Source: JBBKWU01 sp037969035 (GTDB taxonomy: Bacteria; Pseudomonadota; Alphaproteobacteria; Micavibrionales; Micavibrionaceae). From it: a stretch of DNA of 64,000 nt. Each line of letters begins with the position of its first letter. Within the stretch, counting starts at the first letter, position 1. Of the stretch, positions 25,948 through 34,085 are shown piece after piece. The DNA lies in the NCBI GenBank assembly GCA_037969035.1, contig JBBKWU010000013.1, positions 122,991 through 186,990 on the forward strand. Reading direction: 5' to 3'. Under the pieces are notes generated by a model. That model did not search any database. It saw only the letters and a program-made list of their open reading frames with translations, and was not told the DNA's origin. A program made the translations under genes and the position numbers.

Positions 25948-26208
25948 CTATCTTTTGCCGCTATATTCGGATTCTGTGCGTAAGTAAGGCAACAGAGCCA
26001 TAAAGCGGGCGCGTTTGATGGCTTTCGCCAATTCGCGCTGTTTTTTACCAGAAACAGCCGTAATACGACTGGGAACCATTTTGCCGCGTTCGGAAATGTA
26101 ACGACCTAATAGGCGCGTGTCTTTCCAATCGATTACTGGTGAATGTTCACCACTAAACGGGCAAGTTTTACGACGTTTGAAAAACGGACGTTTTTGAGCT
26201 TCAGCCAT
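25948..26208 (-). CDS. rpsR: 30S ribosomal protein S18
   Basis: 86 residues. It shows the S18 core: KTCPFSG, IDWKDTRLLGRYISERGKMVPSRITAVSGKKQRELAKAIKRAR-type order and LLPYL. The cysteine in TCPFSG is a remnant of the zinc-binding form. Its start codon shares its last base position with the rpsF stop region (coordinates abut at 26208), so S6 and S18, which bind as a heterodimer to the 30S platform, are translated in tight coupling. Confidence 0.97.
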   Translation of the reverse strand: MAEAQKRPFFKRRKTCPFSGEHSPVIDWKDTRLLGRYISERGKMVPSRITAVSGKKQRELAKAIKRARFMALLPYLRTESEYSGKR

Positions 26209-26576
26209 TACGCGGCCTCCTTCTTGTCTGTTGGTTTGTCCTCTGTATCGCGATCATTTTTGTTCATCATAACGGAAGGCTCTTTTGTAGGCGCTTCAAG
26301 TTTGATGCTCATGTAACGCAATACGTCTTCGGAAAGGCGCATGTTACGTTCCATCTCTAGCAGAGCTTCTGCAGAGCAATCGGATTCGATCAAAACGTAG
26401 TGACCTTTACGGTTTTTGTTGATGCGGTAAGCCAATGTGCGTAATCCCCAATTTTCAGTTTTGAGAATTTTGCCTTTACCATCTTTCAGGAATTGGCTGT
26501 AAGTTTCTGTCAGGGCTTTGACTTGTGTCTCGGATAGTTCCTGACGTGCGATATACACGGTTTCATAATAAGGCAT
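26208..26576 (-). CDS. rpsF: 30S ribosomal protein S6
   Basis: 122 residues beginning MPYYETVYIARQ, with the NRKGHYVLIESDC and NMRLSEDVLRYMSI blocks. I use the ATG at 26576, preceded by AGAGGAG. A longer in-frame start would place coding sequence across the leader hairpin. The tail after residue 100 is charged (Asp, Lys, Glu), a frequent S6 feature. First gene of the S6-S18-L9 unit behind its own promoter and leader. Confidence 0.97.
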   Translation of the reverse strand: MPYYETVYIARQELSETQVKALTETYSQFLKDGKGKILKTENWGLRTLAYRINKNRKGHYVLIESDCSAEALLEMERNMRLSEDVLRYMSIKLEAPTKEPSVMMNKNDRDTEDKPTDKKEAA

Positions 26577-26608
26577 AATAGTTCTCCTCTCGGTTTTGCC
26601 TTCCAAAA

Positions 26609-26638
26609 ACCCCTGGCGAAACAACTCCGTTCAGGGGT
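26609..26638 (-). promoter_or_regulatory. rpsF leader stem-loop, candidate S6:S18 autoregulatory site
   Basis: In the 5' leader of rpsF, ACCCCTG (26632-26638) pairs perfectly with CAGGGGT (26609-26615) around a 16-base loop. It is 32 bases before the start codon and has no T-run, so it is not a terminator. S6:S18 binding to a leader hairpin of rpsF is established in several bacterial groups; that this is such a site is inference. Confidence 0.5.
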
Positions 26639-26691
26639 GAAAACAAAGCTGACGCTCAATAAGACGACAGCGAGGTTTACGAGTGGGCGTA

Positions 26692-26719
26692 TTTATACCT
26701 ATTTTGCGGGGTGATGCAA
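26692..26719 (-). promoter_or_regulatory. Promoter of rpsF-rpsR-rplI
   Basis: On the minus strand, TTGCAT (26714-26719), a 16-base spacer and TATAAA (26692-26697). The start would be near 26685, about 110 bases before the rpsF ATG, leaving room for the leader hairpin. Confidence 0.55.
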
Positions 26720-26742
26720 GGAAATTCTGGGTGATTCGCAAT

Positions 26743-26769
26743 AAAAAACGGGGTGCGATAACCCCGTTT
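26743..26769 (-). terminator. Intrinsic terminator after the 90-residue orphan gene
   Basis: Perfect 9-bp stem AAACGGGGT/ACCCCGTTT with a six-base loop, followed on the minus strand by a T-run. It isolates the small upstream gene from the rpsF promoter. Confidence 0.82.
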
Positions 26770-26808
26770 GATAAAACTTATGAATTTATCGTCTCTCGTA
26801 GCGTCTGT

Positions 26809-27081
26809 TTATGACGTAGCGTTTGAGTTCGCATATTCGGATTGATTAACCGAAACGTATGATTTGAATTTGCTACGGCTATTGTTGCTATGTTGCTCGC
26901 GCTCAGCATCACGGAGCATAGCGGCAAGCTCAACCCGTTTAAGGTCAGGGTTTTGCATCGCGCCACCATAATACTGGCGGAAGCTTTTGGGAATCTTATG
27001 TGATGACATGCTCATGCGCATAATCACGTTTGATTCTTCCATAAATAGTTGAAATTTGTCGTTAAAAATCGAACAGCTCAT
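26809..27081 (-). CDS. Small hypothetical protein
   Basis: 90 residues, soluble, Met- and Ser-rich near the N-terminus with a charged middle (LKRVELAAMLRDAEREQH) and a Ser/Asn-rich tail. AGGAATATAA precedes the ATG and a strong terminator follows the stop, so a monocistronic gene is likely. No family recognised. It is divergent from fabD with a 243-base AT-rich gap between them. Confidence 0.6.
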   Translation of the reverse strand: MSCSIFNDKFQLFMEESNVIMRMSMSSHKIPKSFRQYYGGAMQNPDLKRVELAAMLRDAEREQHSNNSRSKFKSYVSVNQSEYANSNATS

Positions 27082-27324
27082 TTATATTCCTTTCAAAGAA
27101 ATGGAATCTTCGTTCCATTACTATTATCGGGCACAATTTTGTCCTAAAAAGGGCAAAAAACCGCGTGCGGCGAAACTTTTTTCTATAATTTTGAATTGCC
27201 TCATACTGCCACATTTTTTGTGAAATTACAAGTTTTTTAACATGTATCGCGTCTTGATCTTGTTTGAAAAGCCGCTTATGACTCTGTTTGGTATGAAAAC
27301 AGGATAGAAAAGGTGGTTTAAATC

Positions 27325-28272
27325 ATGACATGCGCATTCATTTTCCCAGGACAAGGGTCACAATTTATCGGTATGGGGCAAGAGTTGGCGGAAGCATTCC
27401 CCGATGCACGCCACGTGTTTCAAGAGGTTGATGACGCGCTTTCACAAAAATTAAGCGCGATGATGTTTACGGGCGAAGAAGCCGATTTGAACATGACAGA
27501 AAATACCCAACCCGCACTTATGGCGGTATCAATGGCGGTTGTTCGCGTTTTGGAAAAACAAGGCGGCCTTAGCGTGAAAGATGCATGTGCGTTTGTTGCA
27601 GGGCATTCTTTGGGTGAATATTCAGCCCTCACCGCAGCAGGTTCGTTGACCCTGCGCAACACAGCCAAGCTTTTGAAAATCCGTGGTCAGGCGATGCAGC
27701 AAGCTGTACCCGTCGGTATGGGCGCGATGGCTGCAATTTTGGGGCTTGAGTTCGAAGACGTGCAAGCGATTGCCGCAGCCGCCTCAGGCAAAGAGATTTG
27801 CGAATCAGCCAACGATAACTCCCCCGGTCAAGTGGTGGTGAGCGGTCATAAGGCTGCTGTTGAGCACGCTATTGTGCTCGCAACGGAAAAAGGCGCAAAA
27901 CGCGCGATCGCACTTCCCGTGAGTGCCCCATTCCATTGCCAACTTATGAAACCAGCCGCAGATCGTATGGCGCAAGCCTTGGCGGAAATAGACATCGCCG
28001 CACCTTGCGTGCCCGTTGTGGCAAACGTTGTGGCGGAAGCTGTAACAGATCCCGCGCAAATTCGCGATTTACTGGTACAGCAGGTCACAGGTATGGTGCG
28101 TTGGCGCGAATCAGTACTTTGGATGGGCGCAAATGGTGTCACAGAAATGGCGGAACTTGGCGCGGGTAAGGTGCTAAATGGTCTGGTGCGTCGTATTGAC
28201 CGCGATATTGAATGCAACTCTGCCGGAACACCCGAGCAGGTCGAAGAATTAATCACGAAATTGAAAGGATAA
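27325..28272 (+). CDS. fabD: Malonyl-CoA:ACP transacylase
   Basis: Loads malonate from CoA onto acyl carrier protein to start fatty acid elongation. 315 residues; N-terminal FPGQGSQFIGMG, nucleophile S95 in VAGHSLGEYSAL, catalytic histidine in PVSAPFHCQLM, and the VVANVVAEAV and GAGKVLNGLVRRI blocks. AAGGTGG lies ten bases before the ATG. First gene of the fabD-fabG pair; a weak promoter candidate (TTGATC, 17 bases, TATGAC) lies about 65 bases upstream. Confidence 0.96.
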   Translation: MTCAFIFPGQGSQFIGMGQELAEAFPDARHVFQEVDDALSQKLSAMMFTGEEADLNMTENTQPALMAVSMAVVRVLEKQGGLSVKDACAFVAGHSLGEYSALTAAGSLTLRNTAKLLKIRGQAMQQAVPVGMGAMAAILGLEFEDVQAIAAAASGKEICESANDNSPGQVVVSGHKAAVEHAIVLATEKGAKRAIALPVSAPFHCQLMKPAADRMAQALAEIDIAAPCVPVVANVVAEAVTDPAQIRDLLVQQVTGMVRWRESVLWMGANGVTEMAELGAGKVLNGLVRRIDRDIECNSAGTPEQVEELITKLKG

Positions 28273-28275
28273 AAC

Positions 28276-29013
28276 ATGTTTGATTTAACAGGTAAAAAAG
28301 CATTGGTCACAGGCGCGACAGGCGGTATCGGCGGCGCGATTGCCAAAGCCCTACACGGCGCAGGCGCGACAGTCGGTATTTCAGGCCGTAACGAAGGCAA
28401 ATTAGCTGAACTTGCCAAAGAGCTTGGTGATCGCGTGCATGTGTTTGCTGCTGATCTCGGCACGGCAGAGGCTGTAAATGATTTGGTTGCCAAGGCTACC
28501 GAAACGCTGGGCGGCATTGATATTTTGGTTAATAACGCAGGCCTTACACGCGATAATCTTTCCATGCGTATGAAAGACGAAGAATGGCAAGAAGTTCTCG
28601 ATGTGAACCTCACAGCACCCTTCCGCCTTGCGCGTGCGGTACAGCGCGGCATGATGAAGCAACGCTTTGGTCGCGTCATTAATATCTCGTCTATTGTTGG
28701 CACAACAGGTAATCCAGGGCAGGCTAATTACTGCGCGTCTAAAGCAGGCATGACAGGTTGGACAAAAGCAATGGCAGCAGAAATTGCGAGCCGTGGCATT
28801 ACCGTGAATTGTATCGCACCGGGCTTTATCGCGACTGCCATGACAGATGCGCTGACCGATGATCAAAAAGCCAGAATCAATGCCACGATCCCCGCAGGTC
28901 GTATGGGCTCATCTGAAGAAATTGCCGCCGCCGCGCTTTATCTGGCAAGTGATGAAGCCGCTTATGTGAGCGGGCAGACATTGCACGTCAATGGCGGCAT
29001 GGCGATGATCTAG
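28276..29013 (+). CDS. fabG: 3-oxoacyl-ACP reductase
   Basis: NADPH-dependent short-chain dehydrogenase reducing 3-oxoacyl-ACP in fatty acid elongation. 245 residues; cofactor loop TGATGGIGGAIA, NNAG in VNNAGLTRDN, catalytic Y152 and K156 in YCASKAG, and the C-terminal SGQTLHVNGGMAMI that marks FabG. Three bases after the fabD stop, with its ribosome site inside the fabD end. A terminator follows, so acpP and fabF are not on this transcript. Confidence 0.96.
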   Translation: MFDLTGKKALVTGATGGIGGAIAKALHGAGATVGISGRNEGKLAELAKELGDRVHVFAADLGTAEAVNDLVAKATETLGGIDILVNNAGLTRDNLSMRMKDEEWQEVLDVNLTAPFRLARAVQRGMMKQRFGRVINISSIVGTTGNPGQANYCASKAGMTGWTKAMAAEIASRGITVNCIAPGFIATAMTDALTDDQKARINATIPAGRMGSSEEIAAAALYLASDEAAYVSGQTLHVNGGMAMI

Positions 29014-29040
29014 GCTACTTTTCCCCTTAATAATATTACA

Positions 29041-29073
29041 AAAATACCGCCTTATTGAAGGGGCGGTATTTTT
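29041..29073 (+). terminator. Intrinsic terminator after fabG
   Basis: 11-bp stem AAAATACCGCC (29041-29051) with GGCGGTATTTT (29062-29072), ten-base loop, T-run. It closes the fabD-fabG unit. Confidence 0.88.
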
Positions 29074-29087
29074 ATATGTGCTGTTTC

Positions 29088-29116
29088 TTGACTCCTGTTT
29101 TGTCTTAGTGTAGTAA
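29088..29116 (+). promoter_or_regulatory. Promoter candidate for the 80-residue orphan gene
   Basis: TTGACT (29088-29093), 17-base spacer, TAGTAA (29111-29116; AGTAAT one base later also fits). It lies right after the fabG terminator and 36 bases before the next ATG. Confidence 0.45.
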
Positions 29117-29151
29117 TACAGTCATACAAAACAAAGGAGAGGTATCAATCA

Positions 29152-29394
29152 ATGTCACAAGATTTAAGCGAATTATTCGAGGGTGTTTGCACCGTTCAGG
29201 CAGAAAACTGTTTATATGTCGTCACGCCGTACGCTTTTGAAGATAAAGCCGGTGCGGATCGTGCAATCACAGCATTTCTACAAGCAAAAGAGTCGAGGGC
29301 GGCTGTGGCTCTGCGTTTCTGGCAATTTGAATATGAAGAACGCGCCCCAACACAAGAAGATTTCGCACCAAGCTGGAGCACACCGAAGTGTTAA
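29152..29394 (+). CDS. Small hypothetical protein
   Basis: 80 residues, acidic, soluble, with three cysteines and no recognised domain. AAAGGAGAGG precedes the ATG, and it has its own terminator upstream and promoter candidate, which supports a real gene. It lies between fabG and acpP, but nothing in the sequence links it to fatty acid synthesis. The 180 bases after it, up to acpP, are AT-rich and contain no gene I can see. Confidence 0.6.
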   Translation: MSQDLSELFEGVCTVQAENCLYVVTPYAFEDKAGADRAITAFLQAKESRAAVALRFWQFEYEERAPTQEDFAPSWSTPKC

Positions 29395-29575
29395 TTTGCT
29401 CTATTTAGGGTTGAATTATCCACAGAGATGATTTCTAATCATCTGAAATAATTAAATGATTTGTTTTTTATATGCTAATTACAACAAATTGCTTGATTTA
29501 ACAGGCAGGGCTGCGTAAATTCGCGTCCGTTACAGTATTGAGTTAAACGAAGACATTATAGATTAAGGAAAAACG

Positions 29576-29815
29576 ATGAGTGATATTGCAGATCGTGTGA
29601 AGAAAATCGTAGTTGAGCACCTAGGTGTTGACGCAGCTAAAGTCGAAGAAGCAGCAAGCTTTATCGACGATTTGGGCGCAGACTCACTGGATACAGTTGA
29701 GTTGGTTATGGCGTTCGAAGAGGAATTTAACGTTGAAATTCCTGACGATGCAGCAGAAAAAATCCAGACTGTTGGTGATGCTGTTAGCTTTATCAAGGAA
29801 AACTCTGCCGAATAG
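29576..29815 (+). CDS. acpP: Acyl carrier protein
   Basis: 79 residues. The 4'-phosphopantetheine attachment site is S37 in DLGADSLDTVELVMAFEEEF, and the whole protein matches the four-helix ACP. It carries growing acyl chains for FabD, FabG and FabF. AAGGAAAAACG precedes the ATG. fabF follows 66 bases later, the standard acpP-fabF pair. Confidence 0.98.
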   Translation: MSDIADRVKKIVVEHLGVDAAKVEEAASFIDDLGADSLDTVELVMAFEEEFNVEIPDDAAEKIQTVGDAVSFIKENSAE

Positions 29816-29881
29816 TGCAGGGTTTACTCCCTTGAATCCCCTTTATTCTCGATATATCGTTATCCCTTTGGGAGACTAAGC

Positions 29882-31162
29882 ATGAGAAGAGTTGTCGTTA
29901 CAGGCATGGGTATTGTTTCACCGCTGGGTGTAGGTGTTGACCATAATTGGCAACGCCTGACAGCGGGGCACAGTGGTATCACGCGTTTAGATCAATTCGC
30001 TGAATTCGAATCATCTGATATCTCCTCCCAAATTGCTGGAACGGTTCCAAAAAGCAGTGAAGAAAACCCGCCTGCGGGATTCTTTAATGTTGATCTGTTT
30101 GTTGAACCTAAAGAGCAAAAGAAAATGGATAAATTCATCCATTTTGCTATGGCTGCCGCACAGGAAGCCGTGAACGATTCAGGCTGGAAGCCGACTGAGG
30201 AAAAAGACCTTGTGCGTACAGGTGTTTTGATTGGTTCGGGTATTGGCGGTATCGGCACGATGTATGAAACATCTGTGACCCTTCATGAAAAAGGCCCGCG
30301 CCGTATTTCTCCTTTTGCCAATCCGGCGATGTTGATTAATTTGGCGGCTGGTCACGTTTCCATTAAATATGGCTTTAAAGGTCCTAATCATGCGGTTGTG
30401 ACGGCTTGTGCCTCTGGTACGCACGCGATTGGTGATGCGTCACGCTTGATTGCACGCGGTGATGCCGATGTGATGGTCGCAGGTGGCGCAGAAGCCGCTG
30501 TTAACCGTCTTGGCGTTGCCAGCTTTGCGGCGGTACGCGCTCTTTCAACTGGATATAATGACCGCCCGACAGAAGCCTCGCGCCCGTTTGACGAAGGTCG
30601 TGACGGATTTGTGATCGCCGAAGGATCAGGCATGTTGATCTTGGAAGAGTACGAGCACGCCAAAGCACGCGGCGCGAAAATCTACGGCGAAATTATTGGT
30701 TACGGCCTATCAGGTGATGCGTATCACATGACATCGCCAGCCGAAGACGGTGATGGCGGTTACCGCGCGATGGAAGCTGCGATTAAAGACGCGGGCATTA
30801 ACCCGAGCGACATTGATTACATCAACGCGCATGGCACATCGACCCCTGTGGGTGACGGTATTGAATGTACGGCTGTGAAACGCTTGTTCGGCAGTGCGCT
30901 TGATACGGTGTCTATGTCATCGACAAAATCTGCCATCGGGCATTTGCTCGGTGCGGCGGGGGCTGTGGAAGCTGTTTATACGCTCAAAGCGATGCAGACA
31001 AGCATATTGCCACCAACGCTCAATCTTGAAAACGTGTCAGAGCCTTGCCAAGGCATTGACCTTGTGCCGCTGAAGGCCAAAGAGAAGAACGTTGATATCG
31101 CGCTGTCCAATTCCTTCGGGTTTGGTGGCACAAATGCCTCTATCATCTTCCGTAAGGTTTAG
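29882..31162 (+). CDS. fabF: 3-oxoacyl-ACP synthase II
   Basis: Condensing enzyme elongating acyl-ACP with malonyl-ACP. 426 residues; catalytic C176 in VTACASGTHAIGDA, His in INAHGTSTPVGD, and second His in SAIGHLLGAAGAVEAV. The C-terminal SNSFGFGGTNASIIF is typical. GGGAGACTAAGC precedes the ATG. It is paired with acpP. Confidence 0.97.
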   Translation: MRRVVVTGMGIVSPLGVGVDHNWQRLTAGHSGITRLDQFAEFESSDISSQIAGTVPKSSEENPPAGFFNVDLFVEPKEQKKMDKFIHFAMAAAQEAVNDSGWKPTEEKDLVRTGVLIGSGIGGIGTMYETSVTLHEKGPRRISPFANPAMLINLAAGHVSIKYGFKGPNHAVVTACASGTHAIGDASRLIARGDADVMVAGGAEAAVNRLGVASFAAVRALSTGYNDRPTEASRPFDEGRDGFVIAEGSGMLILEEYEHAKARGAKIYGEIIGYGLSGDAYHMTSPAEDGDGGYRAMEAAIKDAGINPSDIDYINAHGTSTPVGDGIECTAVKRLFGSALDTVSMSSTKSAIGHLLGAAGAVEAVYTLKAMQTSILPPTLNLENVSEPCQGIDLVPLKAKEKNVDIALSNSFGFGGTNASIIFRKV

Positions 31163-31171
31163 GTATTCTTG

Positions 31172-31193
31172 TTCTATTGTTTGATCAATAGAA
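31172..31193 (+). other. Inverted repeat overlapping the MAPEG ribosome site
   Basis: Perfect 8-bp inverted repeat TTCTATTG/CAATAGAA with a six-base loop, placed in the 44-base gap between fabF and the MAPEG gene. No T-run follows, so termination is unlikely. The right arm runs into GAAGGAACAG, the ribosome site of the next gene, so it could mask translation. Confidence 0.4.
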
Positions 31194-31206
31194 GGAACAG
31201 AGCGTT

Positions 31207-31590
31207 ATGATTACCCCGATTTATACAGCCATTTTGGCCTTTATGCTCGCAGGTTTGTTTATCAATGTTGTACGGATGCGCCGCAAACATAAGGTTGGTA
31301 TGGGGCATGGCGGTAACGCCATTGTCGCAAAGGCTATTCGGGCGCATGGCAATTTCGTTGAGACGGTTCCGTTTGTGATTTTGATGATGGCGATGCTTGA
31401 ATCCATGGGGATGGTTCCGGTTGTGTTGCATGCTATGGGCGCGCTGCTTTTGTTCTCGCGGGCGTTGCATATCTGGGGCATGTATGAAAGCACAGGCGTT
31501 AGTACAGGCAGGCTTATGGGGGGCGTGATTACGCTTCTTTTGTTTATCGCAGGCGGTGTGTTGCTGCTTGCTGGTAGCTTGGGATTGTAA
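31207..31590 (+). CDS. MAPEG-family membrane protein
   Basis: 127 residues with four hydrophobic segments. The family motif lies near residues 45-57, AHGNFVETVPFVI, after a basic loop (RMRRKHKVGMGHGG). MAPEG proteins include glutathione transferases and peroxidases of membranes; bacterial members are mostly unassigned. It ends six bases before mltG and probably shares the fabF transcript. Confidence 0.85.
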   Translation: MITPIYTAILAFMLAGLFINVVRMRRKHKVGMGHGGNAIVAKAIRAHGNFVETVPFVILMMAMLESMGMVPVVLHAMGALLLFSRALHIWGMYESTGVSTGRLMGGVITLLLFIAGGVLLLAGSLGL

Positions 31591-31596
31591 GGGTCG

Positions 31597-32598
31597 ATGC
31601 GGGTTTTTCTTTCAGCATTATCGTTTCTGTTTATTCTCGGGGTTATTGCGGCGGCTGGCGTGAGCTATTACGGCTGGCACCTTTACACAAAAGCAGGCGC
31701 ACCGCACGAAGACACGCTTTTCCTCGTTGAAAAAGGACAGGGCGTTTCCCAAATTGCCGATAAACTGGCGCAAGAGGGCATGATCGAACAACCGTTGATT
31801 TTCAGAATTGCCGCACGCCTTGGCGGTCACGATCAAAGCATTCATGCCGGCGAATACCAGATTCCATCGGGCGCAAGCGTAAAAGACATTATCGAGAAAA
31901 TGGCCAATGGCGAGGTCTTTAACCGCAGCATCACCATCCCCGAAGGGCTAACCAGTTGGCAGATCGTGCAATTGCTGCGCGATCAGATGGGCGTTGATGA
32001 GAGCACTGTCATCGATATCCCGCCCGAAGGATCATTACTGCCTGATACTTACCATTACGTGCGCGGCGACGATGCGCAAATGGTGATCGAACGCATGAGC
32101 GCAGCTATGACGGCAGCGATTGAAGATACATGGCCGCAGCGCGATGAAAACAGCCCGATTTTGTCAAAGGCCGAAGCGGTTATCTTGGCCTCGATCGTGG
32201 AAAAGGAAACAGGTGTTGCGAGCGAGCGCGAGCAAGTGGCAGGCGTTTTCATTAACCGTTTGAAACTCGGCATGGCTTTGCAAACTGACCCAACCGTGAT
32301 TTACGCGATCACCAAAGGCAAGATCGAGGATAAGGGCAATGGCCCGCTCGGGCGGCGTTTACTGACCAAGGATTTGCAATTTGAATCGCCTTATAACACG
32401 TACAAAAACCCAAGCTTACCGCCCGGGCCGATTGCCAACCCCGGGCGCGAGGCAATTAAGGCGACACTAAACCCCGCGCACCACGATTTCTTGTATTTTG
32501 TTGCCGATGGCACAGGCGGTCATGTGTTTTCTAAAACACTGGATGAGCATAACGCCAATGTTGCGAAATGGCGCAAAATCCGCAAAGCACAGAAATAG
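31597..32598 (+). CDS. mltG: Endolytic murein transglycosylase MltG
   Basis: Membrane-anchored lytic transglycosylase of 333 residues that cuts nascent glycan strands. One N-terminal helix (residues 3-25), a LysM-like region (FLVEKGQGVSQIADKLAQEG), then the YceG domain with catalytic glutamate in ASIVEKETG, ERSQVAGVF-like ASEREQVAGVFINRL, QTDPTVIY and SPYNTY. It often follows acpP-fabF in proteobacteria, as here. The 272 bases after it are AT-rich and hold only a promoter. Confidence 0.94.
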   Translation: MRVFLSALSFLFILGVIAAAGVSYYGWHLYTKAGAPHEDTLFLVEKGQGVSQIADKLAQEGMIEQPLIFRIAARLGGHDQSIHAGEYQIPSGASVKDIIEKMANGEVFNRSITIPEGLTSWQIVQLLRDQMGVDESTVIDIPPEGSLLPDTYHYVRGDDAQMVIERMSAAMTAAIEDTWPQRDENSPILSKAEAVILASIVEKETGVASEREQVAGVFINRLKLGMALQTDPTVIYAITKGKIEDKGNGPLGRRLLTKDLQFESPYNTYKNPSLPPGPIANPGREAIKATLNPAHHDFLYFVADGTGGHVFSKTLDEHNANVAKWRKIRKAQK

Positions 32599-32833
32599 GG
32601 CATTGCGCCCGTTATTCCTTCACTTCGTATGTCCCTTTTTTAGGTGTATTTTTATATTAAGTAATTGATTTTAAACAAAGTCTATCAGTCTGTTATTTAG
32701 AGATATTTATTTTACATAGTGCAATATATGGAGTGATGAGTGTGGCTTTTATGTGCCTATAGTAGGAAAATAATCATATTCTGTCAAGGGTTAGTGTGAT
32801 TATATTTGTTTGAATACAGCAAGAATTTTTAAT

Positions 32834-32863
32834 TTGACATAGTTGTGATTATTGCCCTATAAA
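32834..32863 (+). promoter_or_regulatory. Promoter placing the start site at the ATG of the next gene
   Basis: TTGACA (32834-32839), 18-base spacer, TATAAA (32858-32863). The ATG of the downstream gene begins at 32870, seven bases after the -10, where transcription should start. No ribosome site separates them, so the mRNA is probably leaderless. Confidence 0.6.
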
Positions 32864-32869
32864 TAGACT

Positions 32870-33376
32870 ATGAAAAATACAGCAAAAATAATAAAGACCG
32901 CATGGCAAAAAGCAAACACAGCATTTTCTGCGTCAGATCCTATGGGGCTTGGCTATGTTCTGCGTAATAATGATCCTGTGCCCGAAGGTATAACGGCGAT
33001 CAAATACCAAGGTATGATGAGCGATAAGAAAAGTAAAACGGTAGATCTGTGGTTTACAGTAGAGCGTGAAGGAAAAAAGAATTCATATTGGTCGGTTGGT
33101 CTGGATGAACTTAAACGCCAATATCCACGATACAGAAATGATGCTTTGCGTGATGATATGTTATCCGATGCCATCAAAGTGGCTTATGCAAGCCTAAGAG
33201 AGCGGTACGAACAGTTGAACGATATGGGTTTTACTGCTATTCGCGAGCTTGAGGTATTGACATCAAATTTTTCTTTGCAAAAACAATTATGGGATATTCC
33301 TGATAGCGATGACAAAGATAAGATAGCAGAGAGTCCTGAATTAAGCGGGGGCATGTTCTCGCGCCGTCAACCATAA
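32870..33376 (+). CDS. Hypothetical protein, probable leaderless mRNA
   Basis: 168 residues, soluble, no signal peptide and no family recognised. It has a basic N-terminus (MKNTAKIIKTAWQKANTA), a central part with WFTVEREGKKNSYWSVGLDEL, and a Ser/Asp/Lys tail ending SGGMFSRRQP. The -10 box of a good promoter lies just before its ATG and there is no Shine-Dalgarno sequence. It converges on the Gly-rich orphan gene with a 12-base gap. Confidence 0.6.
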   Translation: MKNTAKIIKTAWQKANTAFSASDPMGLGYVLRNNDPVPEGITAIKYQGMMSDKKSKTVDLWFTVEREGKKNSYWSVGLDELKRQYPRYRNDALRDDMLSDAIKVAYASLRERYEQLNDMGFTAIRELEVLTSNFSLQKQLWDIPDSDDKDKIAESPELSGGMFSRRQP

Positions 33377-33387
33377 TTAAACTCTAA

Positions 33388-33987
33388 TTAAATATCGTCA
33401 TCATCATTATTTCGCGGGGTGTAGGGTCTGCCGCCGCCACCACCGCCGCCGCCGCCCATACCCATTGAGGGGCCTGCGGGGCCAGAGGGTTGCATTTTGG
33501 GGGAGGCTTCCATGGTGCGTTGGCGCGAGAGGTGCGGTGCGAATTGTAAGATGGCAGGGTTAAAGCCTGACATGACGCTGTCGGCGGCGCTTTCGTCGCC
33601 CAAATCATTGCGGTGTACGGGTTGTCCAGACACGGCGCGCTTCATGAAGTTTTCGAAATCCATGACGGAATTGCGCGGCTTGACCGCGAAATGTCCTGCG
33701 TTACCGCCGCCAAAGGGGTCGTTTTGTAAGATCAGCGGAAGTTGGCGCGTTTCGCCAAAGACACCGTTATCTAGCACGCCATATTGAATATCAAGTCGTT
33801 CCATAATGATCGCGGCGATGCGCATTTCAACGGGGATGTTTAGCTCCAACGAGTCAACATCGGTGAATTCAAGAATCATCACGCCTGTTTCGGCATCAAA
33901 CATGACGCCCGCAATATTGCCGCGAATAGGCTCATCAGACACAAGTCCGACGATATTTTGATTACTGACTAAAAGATCAATGTTCAC
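33388..33987 (-). CDS. Hypothetical protein with poly-Gly and poly-Asp tail
   Basis: 199 residues starting at a GTG behind AAGGGTGG. The first 100 residues look beta-rich and soluble, with an acidic patch (ILEFTDVDSLELNIPVE). The C-terminus has a Pro/Ser/Gly linker, MGMGGGGGGGGG, then RPYTPRNNDDDDI. Such a tail may be disordered or act as a tether. No family recognised. It is divergent from asnB, with a shared candidate operator between. Confidence 0.6.
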   Translation of the reverse strand: MNIDLLVSNQNIVGLVSDEPIRGNIAGVMFDAETGVMILEFTDVDSLELNIPVEMRIAAIIMERLDIQYGVLDNGVFGETRQLPLILQNDPFGGGNAGHFAVKPRNSVMDFENFMKRAVSGQPVHRNDLGDESAADSVMSGFNPAILQFAPHLSRQRTMEASPKMQPSGPAGPSMGMGGGGGGGGGRPYTPRNNDDDDI

Positions 33988-34011
33988 GTGACCACCCTTT
34001 TCAGTATATAA

Positions 34012-34045
34012 CTATCACTCTTATATTATATTGGTATGGTGATAG
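34012..34045. promoter_or_regulatory. Candidate operator between asnB and the Gly-rich orphan
   Basis: Perfect 7-bp inverted repeat CTATCAC (34012-34018) and GTGATAG (34039-34045), 27 bases centre to centre, flanking an AT-rich core with TATATT/TATAAT-like boxes on both strands. Placement in the only divergent gap suggests a shared regulator site; no regulator gene is nearby. Confidence 0.35.
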
Positions 34046-34085
34046 GAACGAAAAACGTTCACTGATAAGGTTAAATAGCTCATAT

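Noticed and set aside
27846..28703. Opposite-strand ORF of 285 codons across fabD and fabG
   Set aside because: It is antisense to two firmly identified enzymes and its product is Ser/Thr/Arg-rich with no domain, as expected for a shadow frame.
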